The translations under genes and the position numbers were made by a program. From contig CM049307.1 of NCBI GenBank assembly GCA_026874595.1, forward strand, positions 53,360,370-53,424,369: a stretch of DNA of 64,000 nt. The letters are read 5' to 3'. This document shows positions 10,450 through 22,945 of this stretch, piece after piece (the stretch's first letter is position 1; each line of letters begins with the position of its first letter). The notes under the pieces are model-generated. The model did not search any database and was not told the DNA's origin. It was given only the letters and a program-made list of their open reading frames with translations. The stretch is from Sipunculus nudus. Taxonomy: Eukaryota; Annelida; Sipuncula; Golfingiida; Sipunculidae.

Positions 10450-13170
10450 ATTGCTGTTTTACTAGCATCTTACACTGCAGGTCTTAATTGTTATTGTTTA
10501 CCTCTTAACTAAAAAACGTAGATTTATAAGTACACAAAACAACTAAAAATAAATAAGAAATAAATATTTTTAAATTTTGGCTTAGTTTAGCGTGAAGAAT
10601 TCAATAAACACTGATTCGCATTTGTCAACTGATCATCAGTATAAAATATCATTAATCAAGTATCGTCATGATATATATGGTTACATAATACGGTTTGCTC
10701 TACCATTAAATGAACAGATTTACGTTAATGATAGAAACTGCTCATTTTTCACTCTCATTACAATATAAAGTGCAATATAAGTGCAAATATGTTGTGAATA
10801 GAGCACTTAAGGCTGTTCCGTTTTCAAGTTGTATTTCTTGGTTTCCATGCCTCACATGAGATGGGTTTTAATCAGTCCAGATTGGATGTGTTGATAAACA
10901 CATCAAAAACACGTGTGTCACTAGGAAATGCTAACATTCACTTGTAAAAGAATCTTGGTGCTCATGAATTGTATTTACCAAGCACTTGGTGAACATGAAA
11001 AGTGCTCAAGGTGCTGCCCTCTCGCGGGAGATCGTGGTACTATTGCCCAGTGGTTGCCATGAGCCGACAACAAAGATAAACACGGTAAGCTAGGTAAGTC
11101 AGTGCACAGGCAGTCTAGCTGTCTACTCATTGTTTATGTCAACATATACTTTCTGTTTATAAGTGAGTAATCATTCATTTTGGGAAGTACCATCGGTCTC
11201 TGATAAGGTTTGGTCTCTGCTGATTAATAGTTTCTTGGCAACGTGTCACCATGGCTTCATTGAGGATATGTTTTTTTAAAGGGGGGGGGGGGGGAGCTGT
11301 ATTGAATATGAAAATCAACATATTTTTATATCCTTTTTTATTTTTAATGTTTATAACCATAGTCTAGATTAGGGGAGCTAAATGGATTAAGAAAATTAAC
11401 AGATTTTTTATCCTTTTTTTATTTTTAATGTTTATTACCATATAATCGAGATTTCATTTGTACTTTTGTCAAGCTTAATACATAGATGCATATGTATATA
11501 CATGCATGCTAAATTTATTCAAGTTATACTTACAGGCAGTGAGTTCTTTTTATTGTATTTTTACCTTAATGTATCCTTAATCCTGCGGAGTCTTTAATTG
11601 GGTGTATTCTTCATGCTGCAAACAATTCTATTTCTTGTTATTTGGAAATATCTTAATCTTAAGTTAATCCAGTGACAGTGTGTTTATCTAATTTTTCATG
11701 ATTGTACTAATTAGTATCAAAGAAAAAAACAGCAGGTCAGTAGACGTATGTGGACAGTAGGTCTTGGTGCTTGAAAAATTGTTTTATAAATTGATAAAGG
11801 TAGTGATAACACTTTTCATTACCATCTAGTTGCATAATCAGCGATGGATGATTTTTGTATAATTGACTTTTGTACATCAGTCTTGCATAAAAAGGCCTGT
11901 CACCCTAGGTAGCTGACATCTGGTGGAGGAATTTTGTACTGTTTACAGTATTGTCAAAATTTGTATAGATTTTTTGAGGGTTAAAGCAAAGAAAAGCTGA
12001 CTAATTTTTAAGTTAGGTGCTAGATCATCTAACCCAGCACTAGTAGAGATACAGCTGCTCTATGTGTGCCCACATATTTCTGTGAGAGATATTTCCAACC
12101 CTGAACCATGCCTTATTTGGTATTGATTTTAAAAGTTTCTGATGGTACATCTTGTGAAGTCATATCCTCATATTGCTTCAGTAAATGCTTACAAAATCCT
12201 CATTTTGTGGTGGTTACTTCAGATATATAGTCTTTATTCACATAAGAAGTCTTAATTACAGTGATTGGAAAGAAAAAAAATACAGGGTGTGACACGTTTG
12301 ATTTAAAATAAACAATTTAAATATTTTGAGGAATGATTTTTTTCAATAGACATTTTAATAAATATACTATTATCTGACAGGCCTAATGTTAATAATATAT
12401 CTGAAGTTTTTTTAAGTAGCTCTATAATGAAAAACTTGAAAACTTTTTCCTGCTGAAAAAAAAACTTTAATGTTGCTGTGGATTAAACATACTGTGATAG
12501 AAATGAAGGTAAAGAACTTGGGAATCTGTGACCGATTCTAAATCCAGAGGAATTTGAAAGGTCATATTCTTAAAGAAATCTCAATTCTCTGAAGTATTTT
12601 CATTTTGGTAGAATATTCTAACTTCCAGATTATGTGAGACATGACACTTTGACCTGATAAAAAATGTCAATGGATTCTACCAAGAATAGTTCTAACAGTA
12701 ATTTAAAAAATATAGCTGTATGCTTTTTAAGCATGTTAAATTCTTAAGACTTTTTTTTCTTTAATTTTACAAATTTTTGGATTTATATGGAAAATTAGTA
12801 TCCAGATAAAACCCTTTTAAATTTCTTCTGAAGACGATCACCCATTTATTCTCTGTTTCACCCCCCCCCCCCCCCCCCACCTACCTGCCTCTCCTACACC
12901 CACTAAGCTTATTCCCTGTGCGGCAGTCCTGCATGTCCTTGTCGACCTTTGATTTACTGTTTCTCTGTTGCTTGATAATAGTCCACAGTCCTTCATGGAC
13001 AAATAAAGATGGGCCTCATACAAGGACACGTGGTCAGTGACCCATATATCAAAAGGATTTTCTAAGAATGCTTAAGATTGGTAGGTTACACCTACAGCCC
13101 CCCCCCCCGGGCCACACAACACTGCTCATACACAGTGTTTACATGCCCTGCTGACTGCACATATTATACT
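10450..13170. other. Long stretch without recognisable genes
   Basis: Largely unique A+T-rich sequence. It contains a G14 run at 11281-11294, a C18 run at 12861-12878, a C11 run near 13098, and the candidate first exon at about 11020-11096. Nothing in the small open frames is recognisable as protein. Confidence 0.5.
11018..11096 (+). promoter_or_regulatory. Candidate promoter/first non-coding exon
   Basis: A locally G+C-richer patch has CTCTCGCGGGAGATCG, close to the TCTCGCGAGA core-promoter palindrome, and GTTGCCATGAGCC, which resembles an RFX X-box half. About 50 bases on, two overlapping splice donors appear, CACG|GTAAGC and CTAG|GTAAGTCA. This is the pattern of a small untranslated first exon of a plus-strand gene. 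No downstream coding exon was found, so this rests on motif clustering alone. Confidence 0.22.
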
Positions 13171-13174
13171 AATA

Positions 13175-13250
13175 TACTGTGGTTGGCTTTATAATTGTGA
13201 GGCTCATACTTCACAATTTCTTTGTTTTGCTAGGGGTTCATTTTAGTGGT
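13175..13250 (+). mobile_element. Solo end of a TACTGTGGTTG-type MITE
   Basis: TACTGTGGTTGGCTTTATAA followed by TTGTGAGG matches the terminal inverted repeats of the complete elements at 26866-27262 and 29921-30350. No opposite end was found, so this is a fragment whose right limit is approximate. Confidence 0.6.
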
Positions 13251-13644
13251 TGCACCAGAAAATATATGATCTAAATACAGGAGTATTTGTATTTAGTATA
13301 AAAAAAGAATTTATCCAACAATACCTCACTCATTTCTCTTACAGTCCTTATACTATGACCTGTGTCACAGTTGATGTATCTCAGGTTTTACATTAATTAA
13401 TTAATGTGTGTTTGCATTAGCTGATCTTGATACCATGAACAGATTAGGTTGCTGATTAATGAATCATGTTAACAGACAGTGTTATTTCCCATTCGCGAAT
13501 AGCGCAAAATTTAACCCATGTGAACAAAATGGTGACCCAAGTACTGGTTTGTGTGGGAGATCAGTGTGTTCTTCCTGCAATATGATTAGCTGGTCTTATG
13601 CTCAGTTTCTTTTTTCTTACACTTTTTCTTTCACTCTTTCTGGG

Positions 13645-13870
13645 TTTTTTAGCCTCTGCCAAGGAGGCTATTTTTTCACCCATGTCTGTTTGTCAGTTAG
13701 TTTATTTACAGAATTACACAAAAGACCACAGAACTTAATTCCACAAACATTTTTCTCATGGGATGTTTGGGGGGGGAGGACATGGAAACTAGTAGAACTG
13801 ATTTCATTTTATGTGGATACGGATGTACAGGACAATCCCTTATATTCACACCTTGAACATGTATTTACTA
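13645..13870 (+). repeat. Dispersed repeat, CCTCTGCCAAGGAGG type
   Basis: Begins with the small inverted repeat CCTCTGCCAAGGAGG and a T-rich segment, then GTCTGTTTGTCAG and CACAGAACTTAATTCCACAA. It resembles the widely scattered non-coding repeats of spiralian genomes and is related in style to the copies at 45018 and 51737. The frame at 13459-13893 overlies it and has no protein signature. Confidence 0.4.
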
Positions 13871-14535
13871 GTATTGTATCTACCCTAAAGTAAGCACTTG
13901 GAGTGTCTTTTTATACCCTTGCTGCCCTACCCTACCCTATGTCAATCTAAAGAGCTACGAGAACTTGTCTAATTTAGACTGTTCCCGGGTTAGTATGTAC
14001 ATTGTGGTACACAGGAGTCCAGCAGGTGAGGTGTGCACTCTGCTGAGGGCCCTCTAGTTAGAGAATTATAGGGCCATGGTTTGTCATTGGAACGAAGCAC
14101 TGTTTCACAAGGACAACCTCAGCCTTGGTAATAATAGCTGCAAAATTGGCATTTATTTTTTTATACTCCTCAAATGAGTGTCACAACCCATGGGTCACTT
14201 GTTTCACCTGCTTATGATTATAATGCATTTGGGTAATAATTATATATACTGATGCCTACCCATAAAGAGTTAAATTAATTGAATTGATTCAGCCAATATA
14301 TTGACATGACAATATTTTATTTAAAAAAACCCTTATTACTGATATAGCTTTGTTACTTCATTTGTGAACTAATGGTAAACTACTTGCATTGTGTAATTCT
14401 TGTTAGTGGGAGAGATCCTAAGCCCTGCTGAATGCAAGTTATGTTCATTAAATGAGTTTGATGGTTACAAACTTTTAAAATAGAATTTCAAAGCTCTTAA
14501 CAGATACATGCACCCTATAATAATCCCACATCTGG

Positions 14536-14614
<79 letters not shown>

Positions 14615-15810
14615 AGCCTGATGACTCAAATTTAAGCTTAGCCAGCTTGTGTTCATCGTTTTATTGAGTGCTATTGTACACAACCTTAAATTGATCAACC
14701 TAGTGCTCTCTGTGGTATGTATGCTTATTCATAATCTGTATTATAGATCCTGAATAAACATCAAAATAGGTCAGAATGAAAAAAAATAGATCAGCTGAGA
14801 TTCCACACCAATAATTTTTTACAGCCTGGTGGCTCTGCCCACTTAAAAGCAGCCTTATTTATAACTGGAGGTAATGATAGAACCAGTTTGCTGTCAGTTC
14901 ACTGTAAAGAAAGCTATTCAGCGATCATATGGGGGTCCAAACACTGCTTGTGCCATACAAACACTGTCATTCTGAGCCCAGGGTGTTGTCAAACAAGAGG
15001 ACTGTGCAAACAAACACAGGGGCATTTAACGGTGACCTGAATCACTGGGGCTTGTAGAGTAAATTTCAAGTTCAGCTGAAGGAATAACTTTTCAGGGAGA
15101 GGAGACGGATTGAGGGACATGCATTCACAGTACAAACTCTGGTTTATGGTTACTCCTGAATAGCAGAAAGTCCTGATATTAAGACCAGATTCCTTGGCCC
15201 CATTTGATACCATACCATATGAAGGTTCTCTCCAATATTAAGCCCTCTCTTCTCTAATACAGCCACTTTAATTTACAGTCCCAAACGTGACACTAATACA
15301 GGAGTTCTATTGTATGACATAATGATTAACTCAAAGTGCTGGACTTGAGCTGAATGACCCTGGCTAATAACCCAAGCTTGGCCAAAAAAAATAATAAAAC
15401 TGTTGTTCATGCACAAGATTGAATGAAATAAATTGTGAGTTGCTGATGGGCTTTCAAAGTATATTTAACATATAATTTATATGACTTATATGCAAAATCC
15501 GATAGGTAAAGAACAACATCATAATCATAAGATAATTTTCATGATCCTGCAGTTGATGCTGTGACCTGCAGTCTTAATGGTAACAAAAGCAGACTTCTTT
15601 AATAATGGTAACTGTTTTCACTCTGTTCTGGTTGTTGTGTAGCACCATCTTCAGTTCATTAACTGAAAGGAGGAAAGGTCAGATTGGCATATGGATTAAC
15701 GTTGTATAAAAAGAAAATAGTTTTGTTTTTTAAACCTCTGAAATCTTCAAAAATTGTTAAAACAATGTAGATATCATAATGTCAGTATCCTTATATCAAG
15801 GCAGTCTCTG
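13870..15810. other. Unassigned A+T-rich sequence
   Basis: Apart from the (TA)n tract at 14537-14612 and a palindromic ACCCATGGGTCACTTGTT near 14189 that recurs at about 24271, nothing could be assigned. Small frames on both strands lack any recognisable domain. Confidence 0.45.
14537..14612. repeat. (TA)n microsatellite
   Basis: About 76 bp of uninterrupted TA dinucleotides. Confidence 0.98.
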
Positions 15811-15814
15811 ATTT

Positions 15815-16560
15815 TTAGCGAACCTGTGAGCTTATGCGATGGTGCGGCGTCGTGTGTCGTGCATCGTGCGTCTTCTGTACGTTAACCATAGCTATCTCAA
15901 AAACGGCAGGAGCTAGCATCACCAAATTTCTTGCATATAATCAGTCATGCAAAAAACTATATCGGATTTTGTTTATTTTTCTTCTAACTGCATTTTCTTA
16001 GATTTTATAAGGAAAAAGCTAAAAAAGCTTTAATAATCTTCTTCTCCGAAACTGTCCAGCCAAATTTTTCAATATTTTACAGAAATGATCCTTGGAACAA
16101 TGTCTCTCAAGTGTGTTTGAATGGTTCCAGTTCGGAGATTTTTGGCAGAGTTACAGGAGGCTGAACTTTGAAATTTGTCCAAAAAAGCATATTAAAATTT
16201 AAATCTCAGAAATGGCTGGAGCTGTCATCACCAAATTTTATGCCTATGTTGGTCACATAGGTCATATCTGAAATTGAGGTATTGGTGGCGCCACCTGCAT
16301 CTGCCTTTTTTGTACGGGGTCATCAGTGCCTGTATCACACTGAGGGCTACAAAAAACTTCTTCTCTGAAACCATTTGGCCAAATTGTTTTATATCGCACA
16401 AAAATGATCCTAGGGTAGTGCTTTCTGAAGTTTGTTCAAATGTTCTCTGTTCAGTGACTTTTGACTAAGTTATGGGAAGCTGAATTTAGTCATATGCCAT
16501 AACAGCCCATTTTCGCTCAGTGGCTACAAAGATCTTGTTCTCAAAAACCACTGGACCAAT
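15815..16560 (+). repeat. Dispersed repeat beginning AGCGAACCTGTGAGC
   Basis: Starts with AGCGAACCTGTGAGCTTATG, then a G+C-rich GTGCGGCGTCGTG stretch and repeated motifs about sensitivity-type A+T spacers (CAAATTT, ACTTTTGACT). It contains one perfect GGTGGCGCCACC at 16284-16295. Internal segments recur roughly every 280-330 bp up to about 17170 (for example GTTCAGTG followed by TTTTTGGCTGAGTTA). It is non-coding. Confidence 0.6.
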
Positions 16561-16578
16561 TTCTTAAATCTCACACAT

Positions 16579-16918
16579 TAAGCCAAAAAAAATAAAAGGT
16601 CTGGTTCTCAGGCACCGCCCGCATCAATTTTAAACCCCCGCATCAAAAATTTTTATTTTGATTTTAAATAGAAACTCACCAATTTTGTGCTGCAACCGCT
16701 CGGACATTTCTTTCAAGGAGATAAAATCATACAATTTCCTTTTTTATGTAGGGCTTTACTTGTTTAGCAAAATAAATCTGTTATTATCATGATTTTCCCT
16801 AATCATTTGTCATTTTTATCGAAACATACCAAAAATTAAAAATAAAAAAAACGCCCGCCCGCATTGATTTCTGAAAAAAGTGCCTGAGAACCATACCTTT
16901 TTTTTTTTTGGCCTTAAT
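16579..16918. mobile_element. MITE, GGCCAAAA...CTCAGGCAC family, copy 1
   Basis: About 340 bp with long terminal inverted repeats: left AAGCCAAAAAAAATAAAAGG then TCTGGTTCTCAGGCAC, right GTGCCTGAGAACCATACC then a T-run and GGCCTTAA. TTA/TAA flanks both ends. The interior carries CCCGCATCAA near one end and GCCCGCCCGCATTGA near the other. It lies in reverse orientation to the copy at 31729-32067. Confidence 0.85.
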
Positions 16919-17729
16919 TATCCTCAGATGTTGATAATTCAAGTTTGTTCAAATGGTTTTGGTTCAGTGCTTTTTGGCTGAGTTAAGGGAAGCTTAACTT
17001 AGCCAGTTTGTTGTATCTTCCTATATGAGTTATAAACCTTCGAAACATTTTTCGACTGATGCCACTGAAGCCAGTTTGTTAAATATTTTACAAGAATAAT
17101 CCCTACAATAATTCTTATAATAATTGTCATTGATGGTTCCACATGAATGATTTTTGGCTGAATTATGGAGATTGAATTTAGTCATTTTACCATATATGTT
17201 AACTGTGTGAAGCTGTTACATCTAGCCTGGCACCAGTTTATCAGCATCTATTACATCATGCCACTAGACATTTAGATTTCAGGAAATCTTTGGTTTATAT
17301 TGACAAGAAAGTTTTTTAAAAGCTTTAAAAAAATTGATTTTTGATTTAAGTTATTCATCATACCAGGCAATGTTACAATCATGGATATATTCAGCTCTCT
17401 ATGGCTTTACATGGATTATAAATTATTGGTATCCCTACTCAACTTAATTCAAGAATTTGCCATCAGTGAGATATATCTGTATTTTAATTTTGCATTCAGT
17501 ATGCATCTGTAATAATTTTACATATATTCCTGATTTCTTTTTTATGAAAAGTCAGCTGAAAAGCATTTTGTATTGGGAAAATTGATTAAGTTATTTCAAG
17601 TAGGGACCACTTTTATGTTCAGATGGCAGCACTTGGTTTACCATTGGCAGATCGCCAGTGCCTTGATGTTGGCCATTAGCCAAGATGATGTCAGCTCTAT
17701 AAATAGTTTTGGGCCAGAATTGGAAGAAG

Positions 17730-17960
17730 TACTGCCAGGTATAGGTCAAAAGTTCACTCAGTGCAGTAGCTGCATTCTATTTATAGCTTTGGCAGACTAC
17801 TCACTGCATCAGATATGGCACCAAAGTTCAGCTTGGATCTATTTATAGCTTTGGCAGACTGCCAACTGTGTCAGATTATGCACCAGGTCAAGAGTTCTCT
17901 CAGTGCAGCCAAGTACAGGTCAAGAGTTCACTCAGTGCAGTAGCTTGAAGCAGCATATTG
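17730..17960 (+). repeat. Short local duplication
   Basis: TCTATTTATAGCTTTGGCAG occurs at about 17776 and 17837, and CAAGAGTTC(T/A)CTCAGTGCAG at about 17886 and 17921, with a related form at about 17747. It looks like a small diverged tandem duplication. The frame at 17573-17848 lies across it and is not recognisable. Confidence 0.7.
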
Positions 17961-18097
17961 TCACAGTTCACTCGTGGGCAACTGCCTTACTCACCTAAGC
18001 CTCGTCAAACCAGTGCATCAAATTCTGGGGAAGTTTGATGAATTGACCTGATATTTTTACCTGTCCTTGTGTCTTTGATGGTATTCTCATTTATAAG

Positions 18098-19650
18098 ACA
18101 GGTGGTGCCACCTACATTGACTTTTGCAGTGTTAGCACCTGCTTATTTCTGCAGAGGAATTTGATACATCAGCCTAAAATTGGGCATGTTTATCGGGTAG
18201 CCTTATAGTGTACAAGACTGGTGGCGCCACCTACAATAATTTTTGCACAGTGTATGTCCCTGCTTATTTCACAAGAGGGGTTTGACATATCAGTCTGACA
18301 TTGGGCATATGTATATATCTCTTCGTTGTATACAAGACTGGTGGTGCCAGCTACAATCATTGTACCGCCAAAACAGAGTTTTACGGATACTATGTTTTCA
18401 GTCGGATGCCGCCCCCACTGCCACCGCCGCATAGGTTTCTGGAGAACTCCTCTGTAACCACTGGGCAGAATTTTTTCAAATTCAGAATTATGATCGGGTC
18501 ACATGTGAACTGCTGTGCCCTCATTTTTGGTTGACCTCTGACCTTTCCTCTCTGCCCTGCGTCCATTTGTGCGTCTGTTTCAATACATAAACCCACATAT
18601 CTCAGGAACCGTTTGACCTCTTGGATAACTTTATAACATACACTATAAATGGTGGCACCACCTGCAACCATTTTTGCACAGCGTCCATCTGTTTATCTGC
18701 CTTGGGATAAAATCACTCATATCTCTGCATTGGTTGGACTTATCCACCTAAAATTTTGCATGTGTGTACATCCTTGACAGCTTTCTTGATTTTTTGACAG
18801 GTGGTGCCACCTACATTCACGTTTAAGCTGCAGACATCCAAGTTCATATCTTGGGAACCATTTGACCTGTACGGCCAAAATTTTGCATGTGTATAGATCT
18901 CACATAACTCTTTATCATATGCAAAACTGGTGGCGCCACCTGCAACTATTTTTGCATAGCGTCCGTCTATTTGTTTGCTGTGGGATAATATCACTTATAT
19001 CTCGGCACTGGTTTGACATATCTGCCTAAAATTTTGCAGGTTTATACATCTTGGATAGCTTTCTGGAATTTGTGGCAGGTGGCTCCACCTACATTTATGT
19101 ATACGCTGCAGACATTCAGGCTTATATCTCAGGACTGGTTTGACATATCCCCCTGAAATTTTGCATGTGTATAGATCTCACATAGCTCTTAATCTTACCC
19201 AAATTGGTGTCGCCACCTGCCACCATTTTTGCACAGCGTCAATCTGTTTGTCTGCCATGGGCTAAAATCACTCATATCTCAGTAGTGGTTTGACTTATCT
19301 GCATAAAATTTTGCATGTTTATACATCTTGGGAAGCTTTCTGGATATTGTGGCAGGTGGCGCCACCTACATTTATGTATATGCTGCAGACATTCAGGCTT
19401 ATATCTCAGGACTGGTTTGACATATCCCCGTGAAATTTTGCATGTGTATAGATCTCACATAGCTCTCAATCATACACAATATTTGTGGCGCCACCTGCCA
19501 CCATTTTTGCACACCGTCCTTCTGTTTGTCTGCTGTGGGATAAAATCACTCATATACAAGTAGTGGTTTGACTTATCTGCCTAAGATTTTGCATATGTAT
19601 ACAACTTTGACAGCTTTCTGGATTGTGTGGTAGGTGGCGCAACCTACTTA
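18098..19650 (+). repeat. Dimeric tandem array (~278 bp) with GGTGGCGCCACC palindromes
   Basis: Degenerate monomers each contain ATATCTC(A/G)G(G/C)A, TTGACATATC, AAATTTTGCATGTGTATA and a palindrome of the form GGTGGCGCCACC. From 18800 the palindromes fall at 18800, 18929, 19078, 19206, 19355, 19484 and 19633, alternating 128-129 and 149 bp. The unit is therefore a dimer of about 278 bp: one half continues CACCTACATT and the other CACCTGCCACC or CACCTGCAAC. All small frames here are read-through of the repeat. Confidence 0.93.
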
Positions 19651-20079
19651 CACATTTCGGCTGCAGACATCCAGGCTATTATGCAACACACCTCACTCTA
19701 TTTCCCCTTGCCACTCACACAAACCATGCCTCACTTCACCCGTCCCACTCTGATTTTGGCGGATACACGTAGTCGTTTTTTGACTACCCGTGTTGTAGTT
19801 TTTGTGTTGTGTGCACCCATGCCAGAATTTCAGCAGCGATGTTTATTTCATTGTTTCTTGTTCTAAGTGTTTACTACTTGCTATTTATATACATGTTACA
19901 CATGTTCTTGAAAAGTAATGCTCCAGCATTGAAGCATTATACCTGGTGTAATATCATTGCACAGGTTCGCATTAAGCCTGTAGGCCTTGTTTTAACTTAT
20001 TCCTGTTTTCCCAAAGGTAGTTTGATCGTGTTCTGACCTTGGTGACCTCTCAACTTGGGGTGTCATTGACCTTACCACT

Positions 20080-20345
20080 GGAAGTGTCTAGGCAGCCCAC
20101 AATGTCTGCTGCGGAGTGTCAGACTCCTGAAATGTCTAGGCAGTCCTCACTCCATTCACTGCGCAGCCAACAGTGCTTTAACTGATATCACTAAGTGTCA
20201 GCTGTCTAGAGGTGTGACATTCTAGACCTAGTAGTAATGGTTAGATACATTAAATCATACATTAAAACATTATGGACAATATTTTCATAACTACATTTAT
20301 TGTACAAAATATGCATATATATAGCATATATATATATATATATAT
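20080..20345 (+). repeat. Left arm of a large inverted repeat
   Basis: GGAAGTGTCTAGGCAGC, then TCTAGGCAGTCCTCACTCCA, then TTTATTGTACAAAATATGCA with ATATAGC recurs in reverse complement, in the same order, at 25270-25492. A short (TA)n tract follows at 20325-20345. The arms are imperfect and enclose about 5 kb of tandem repeats. Confidence 0.75.
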
Positions 20346-20854
20346 GTGTGCATATATAGGGCATATGATATACCAAATTAAAGCTTAATTGATGTTATTT
20401 GTGTAATGGACACCAAAAGCAAAAATTACTTGACTGGTTGAAATGTTTGGGCAAAGTAACAGCTAACCTGTCTTCAGTTTTATCAAAAACTGGTTGCGTT
20501 TCAAAGCATTCACCAAAATTGAGACAAATGGTGTTAAACCAGCATTGAACAACAGTATTTAATGCTTACTTTCCCTAAAAAAACAACTTGTGAGCATTGT
20601 GTAATGAACAATTCTAAAGCATATGATGAGTTTTGAGCCCTCTTGCAAGACTTTGAAAAATTCATATCATTTTCGAAAATGAAAGGGGACAGCATTGCCT
20701 TATAAGGCTTTTTGAGTATAAGCTTTTTCTTTTAATGATTTAGAGATTAGCAAATAGTTTTAAAACATAGTCAATACATGTAGGTCCAACAAATGATATG
20801 GTATTATGTGGTTACTGCAGCATTTGTGTGCTGATTAAGCTTTATGTAGGTTTT

Positions 20855-20960
20855 TAGCTCAGCTGACTGAAAGTCATCTGAGCTATAGCGATCACTCTTT
20901 GTCCGTCGTCCGTCTGTCCGTCTGTCCGTCTGTCTGTCCATCTGTCTGTCTGTCCGTCCG
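20855..20960 (-). repeat. CAGCTGA hairpin and (GTCCGTCT)n tract
   Basis: AGCTCAGCTGACTGAAAGTC pairs with the following ATCTGAGCT, and a run of GTCCGTCTGTCC and GTCTGTCC repeats leads into the 336-bp array. This hairpin-plus-CCGT pattern is typical of dispersed repeats in spiralian genomes. Confidence 0.7.
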
Positions 20961-22945
20961 TTAACCAGGCACAAATCGTAACCGCTGGACCTAGAACCTT
21001 GTAATTTGGGATTCTGAGAGGTCCATAAAAAATCTCCTTGGAAACCAGAAATTAGGTCTCTGTTACCCATATCCTTCGAGCTATGTGGCCCCAAAGTACC
21101 CCCCAGAAAAGTAAAAAATTTCATACAAAAACTTCAATATCTCATCAACTACTTGACTGATGGTCATGATTTTTGGCATACATATTGATCATGAGATGTT
21201 ACATCACTTCCTGCAGACTGGTGGCACCACCTGTATTTTTCAATTTTTTACGATTTTTTTCTCTATTTTTGAGACCTTTAAAAATGTGAACATCTGTTAA
21301 CAAGGCACAAATCATAAAGACTGGACTTAGAATGTTAATTCTTGACACACTGAGAGGTCCATGAAAAATCTCCTTGGAAACCAGAAATTAGGTCTCTGTT
21401 ACCCATATCCTTTGAGCTATGGGGCCCCAAAGTACCCCCCAGAATAGTAAAAAATTTCATACAAAAACTTCAATATCTCAATAACTACATCACTGATGGT
21501 CTTCATTTTTGGCATACATATTGATCATGAGATGTTTGATCAGTTCCTGCAGACTGGTGGCGCCACCTGTACTGTTTGATTTTTTACGATTTTTTCCTCT
21601 ATTTTTGAGACCTTTGAGGATGCTGTCATCTGTTTGTGTGGCACAAATCGTAACGACTGGACCTAGAATCTTCATTTTCGACACACTGAGAGACCTATGA
21701 AAAGTCTCCATGGAAACCAGAAATTAGGTCTCTGTTACCCATATCCTTCGAGCTATGGGGCCCAAAATTACCCCCCAGAATAGTCAAAAATTTCATACAA
21801 AAACTTCAATATCTCATTAACTACATCACTGATGGTCATGATTTTCGACATACATATTGATCATGAGATGTTTCATCAGTTTGTGCAGACTGGTGGCGCC
21901 ACCTGTATTTTTCAATGTTCACGAATTGTTTTCTCCATTTTTGAGACCTTTAAGGATGTAGTTATCTGTCAACAGGGTACAAATCGTAATGACTGGACCT
22001 AGAATCTTCGTTCTTGACCCACAGGGAGACCCATGATAAGTCTCCATGGAAACCTGAAATTTGGTCTCTGTTACCCATATCCTTTGAGCTATGGCACTCC
22101 AAAGTACAGCTCAGAATAATGGAAAATTTGATACAAAAGCTAAAGTATCTGAACAACTAATGCAGAGATAACCATAATTGTTTGCATGGATATTGATCAT
22201 GGAGTGTTTCATAAGTTTCTGCAGACTGGTGGCACCACCTGTATTTGTTCGGTTTTTTTTACGAAATTTTTCTGTATTTTTGAGACCTTTAAAGATATGA
22301 ACATCTGTTAACAGGGCACAAATCATAAAAACTGGACCAAGAATCTTCATTCTTGACACACAGGGAGACCCATGAAAAGTCTCCATGGAAACTTGAAATT
22401 AGGTCTCTGTTACCCATATTCTTTAAGCTGTATGGGTCCAAAATACCCCCCCCCCCCCAGAATAATGGAAAATTTGATACAAAAACTGCAGTATTTCAAT
22501 TACTACAACACTGATGGTCATGATTTTCGGCATACATATTGATCATGAGCTGTTCCATCAGTTTCTGCAGACTGGGTGTGCCACCTCTATTTTTTTTTCA
22601 AATTTTTACGAATTTTTTTTTTTTTTGAGACCTTTAAAGATGTGGTTATCTGTCAACAGGGTACAAATCGCAACAACTGGACCTAGAATCTTCATTCTTG
22701 TCATGCAAGGAGGCCCATGAAAGGTGCCTGTGGAAACTTGAAATTAGGTCTCTGTTACCCATATCCTTCAAGCTATAGGACTCCGAAGTATCCCTCAGAA
22801 TAATGGACAATTTGATACAAAAACTGAAGTATCTGAACAACTAATGCAGAGATCACCATGAATTTTTGCATGGATATTGACCATTAAGTGTTTTTATTAG
22901 TTTCTGCAGACTGGTTGAGCCACCTGTATTTTTGTATCCGCCAAA
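20960..22945 (+). repeat. ~336-bp tandem array, six copies
   Basis: Each unit runs ACAAATCGTAACGACTGGAC, AGAATCTTCATT, TGAAAAGTCTCC(A/T)TGGAAAC, ATTAGGTCTCTGTTACCCAT, AAAAACTTCAATATCTCA, ATATTGATCATGAG, CTGCAGACTGGTGG(C)GCCACCTGTA. The GGTGGxxCCACC element falls at 21220, 21556, 21892 and 22228, exactly 336 bp apart, then near 22575 and 22913 after a C13 insertion (22446-22458) and other length changes. The frames at 20804-22840 are repeat translations. Confidence 0.95.
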
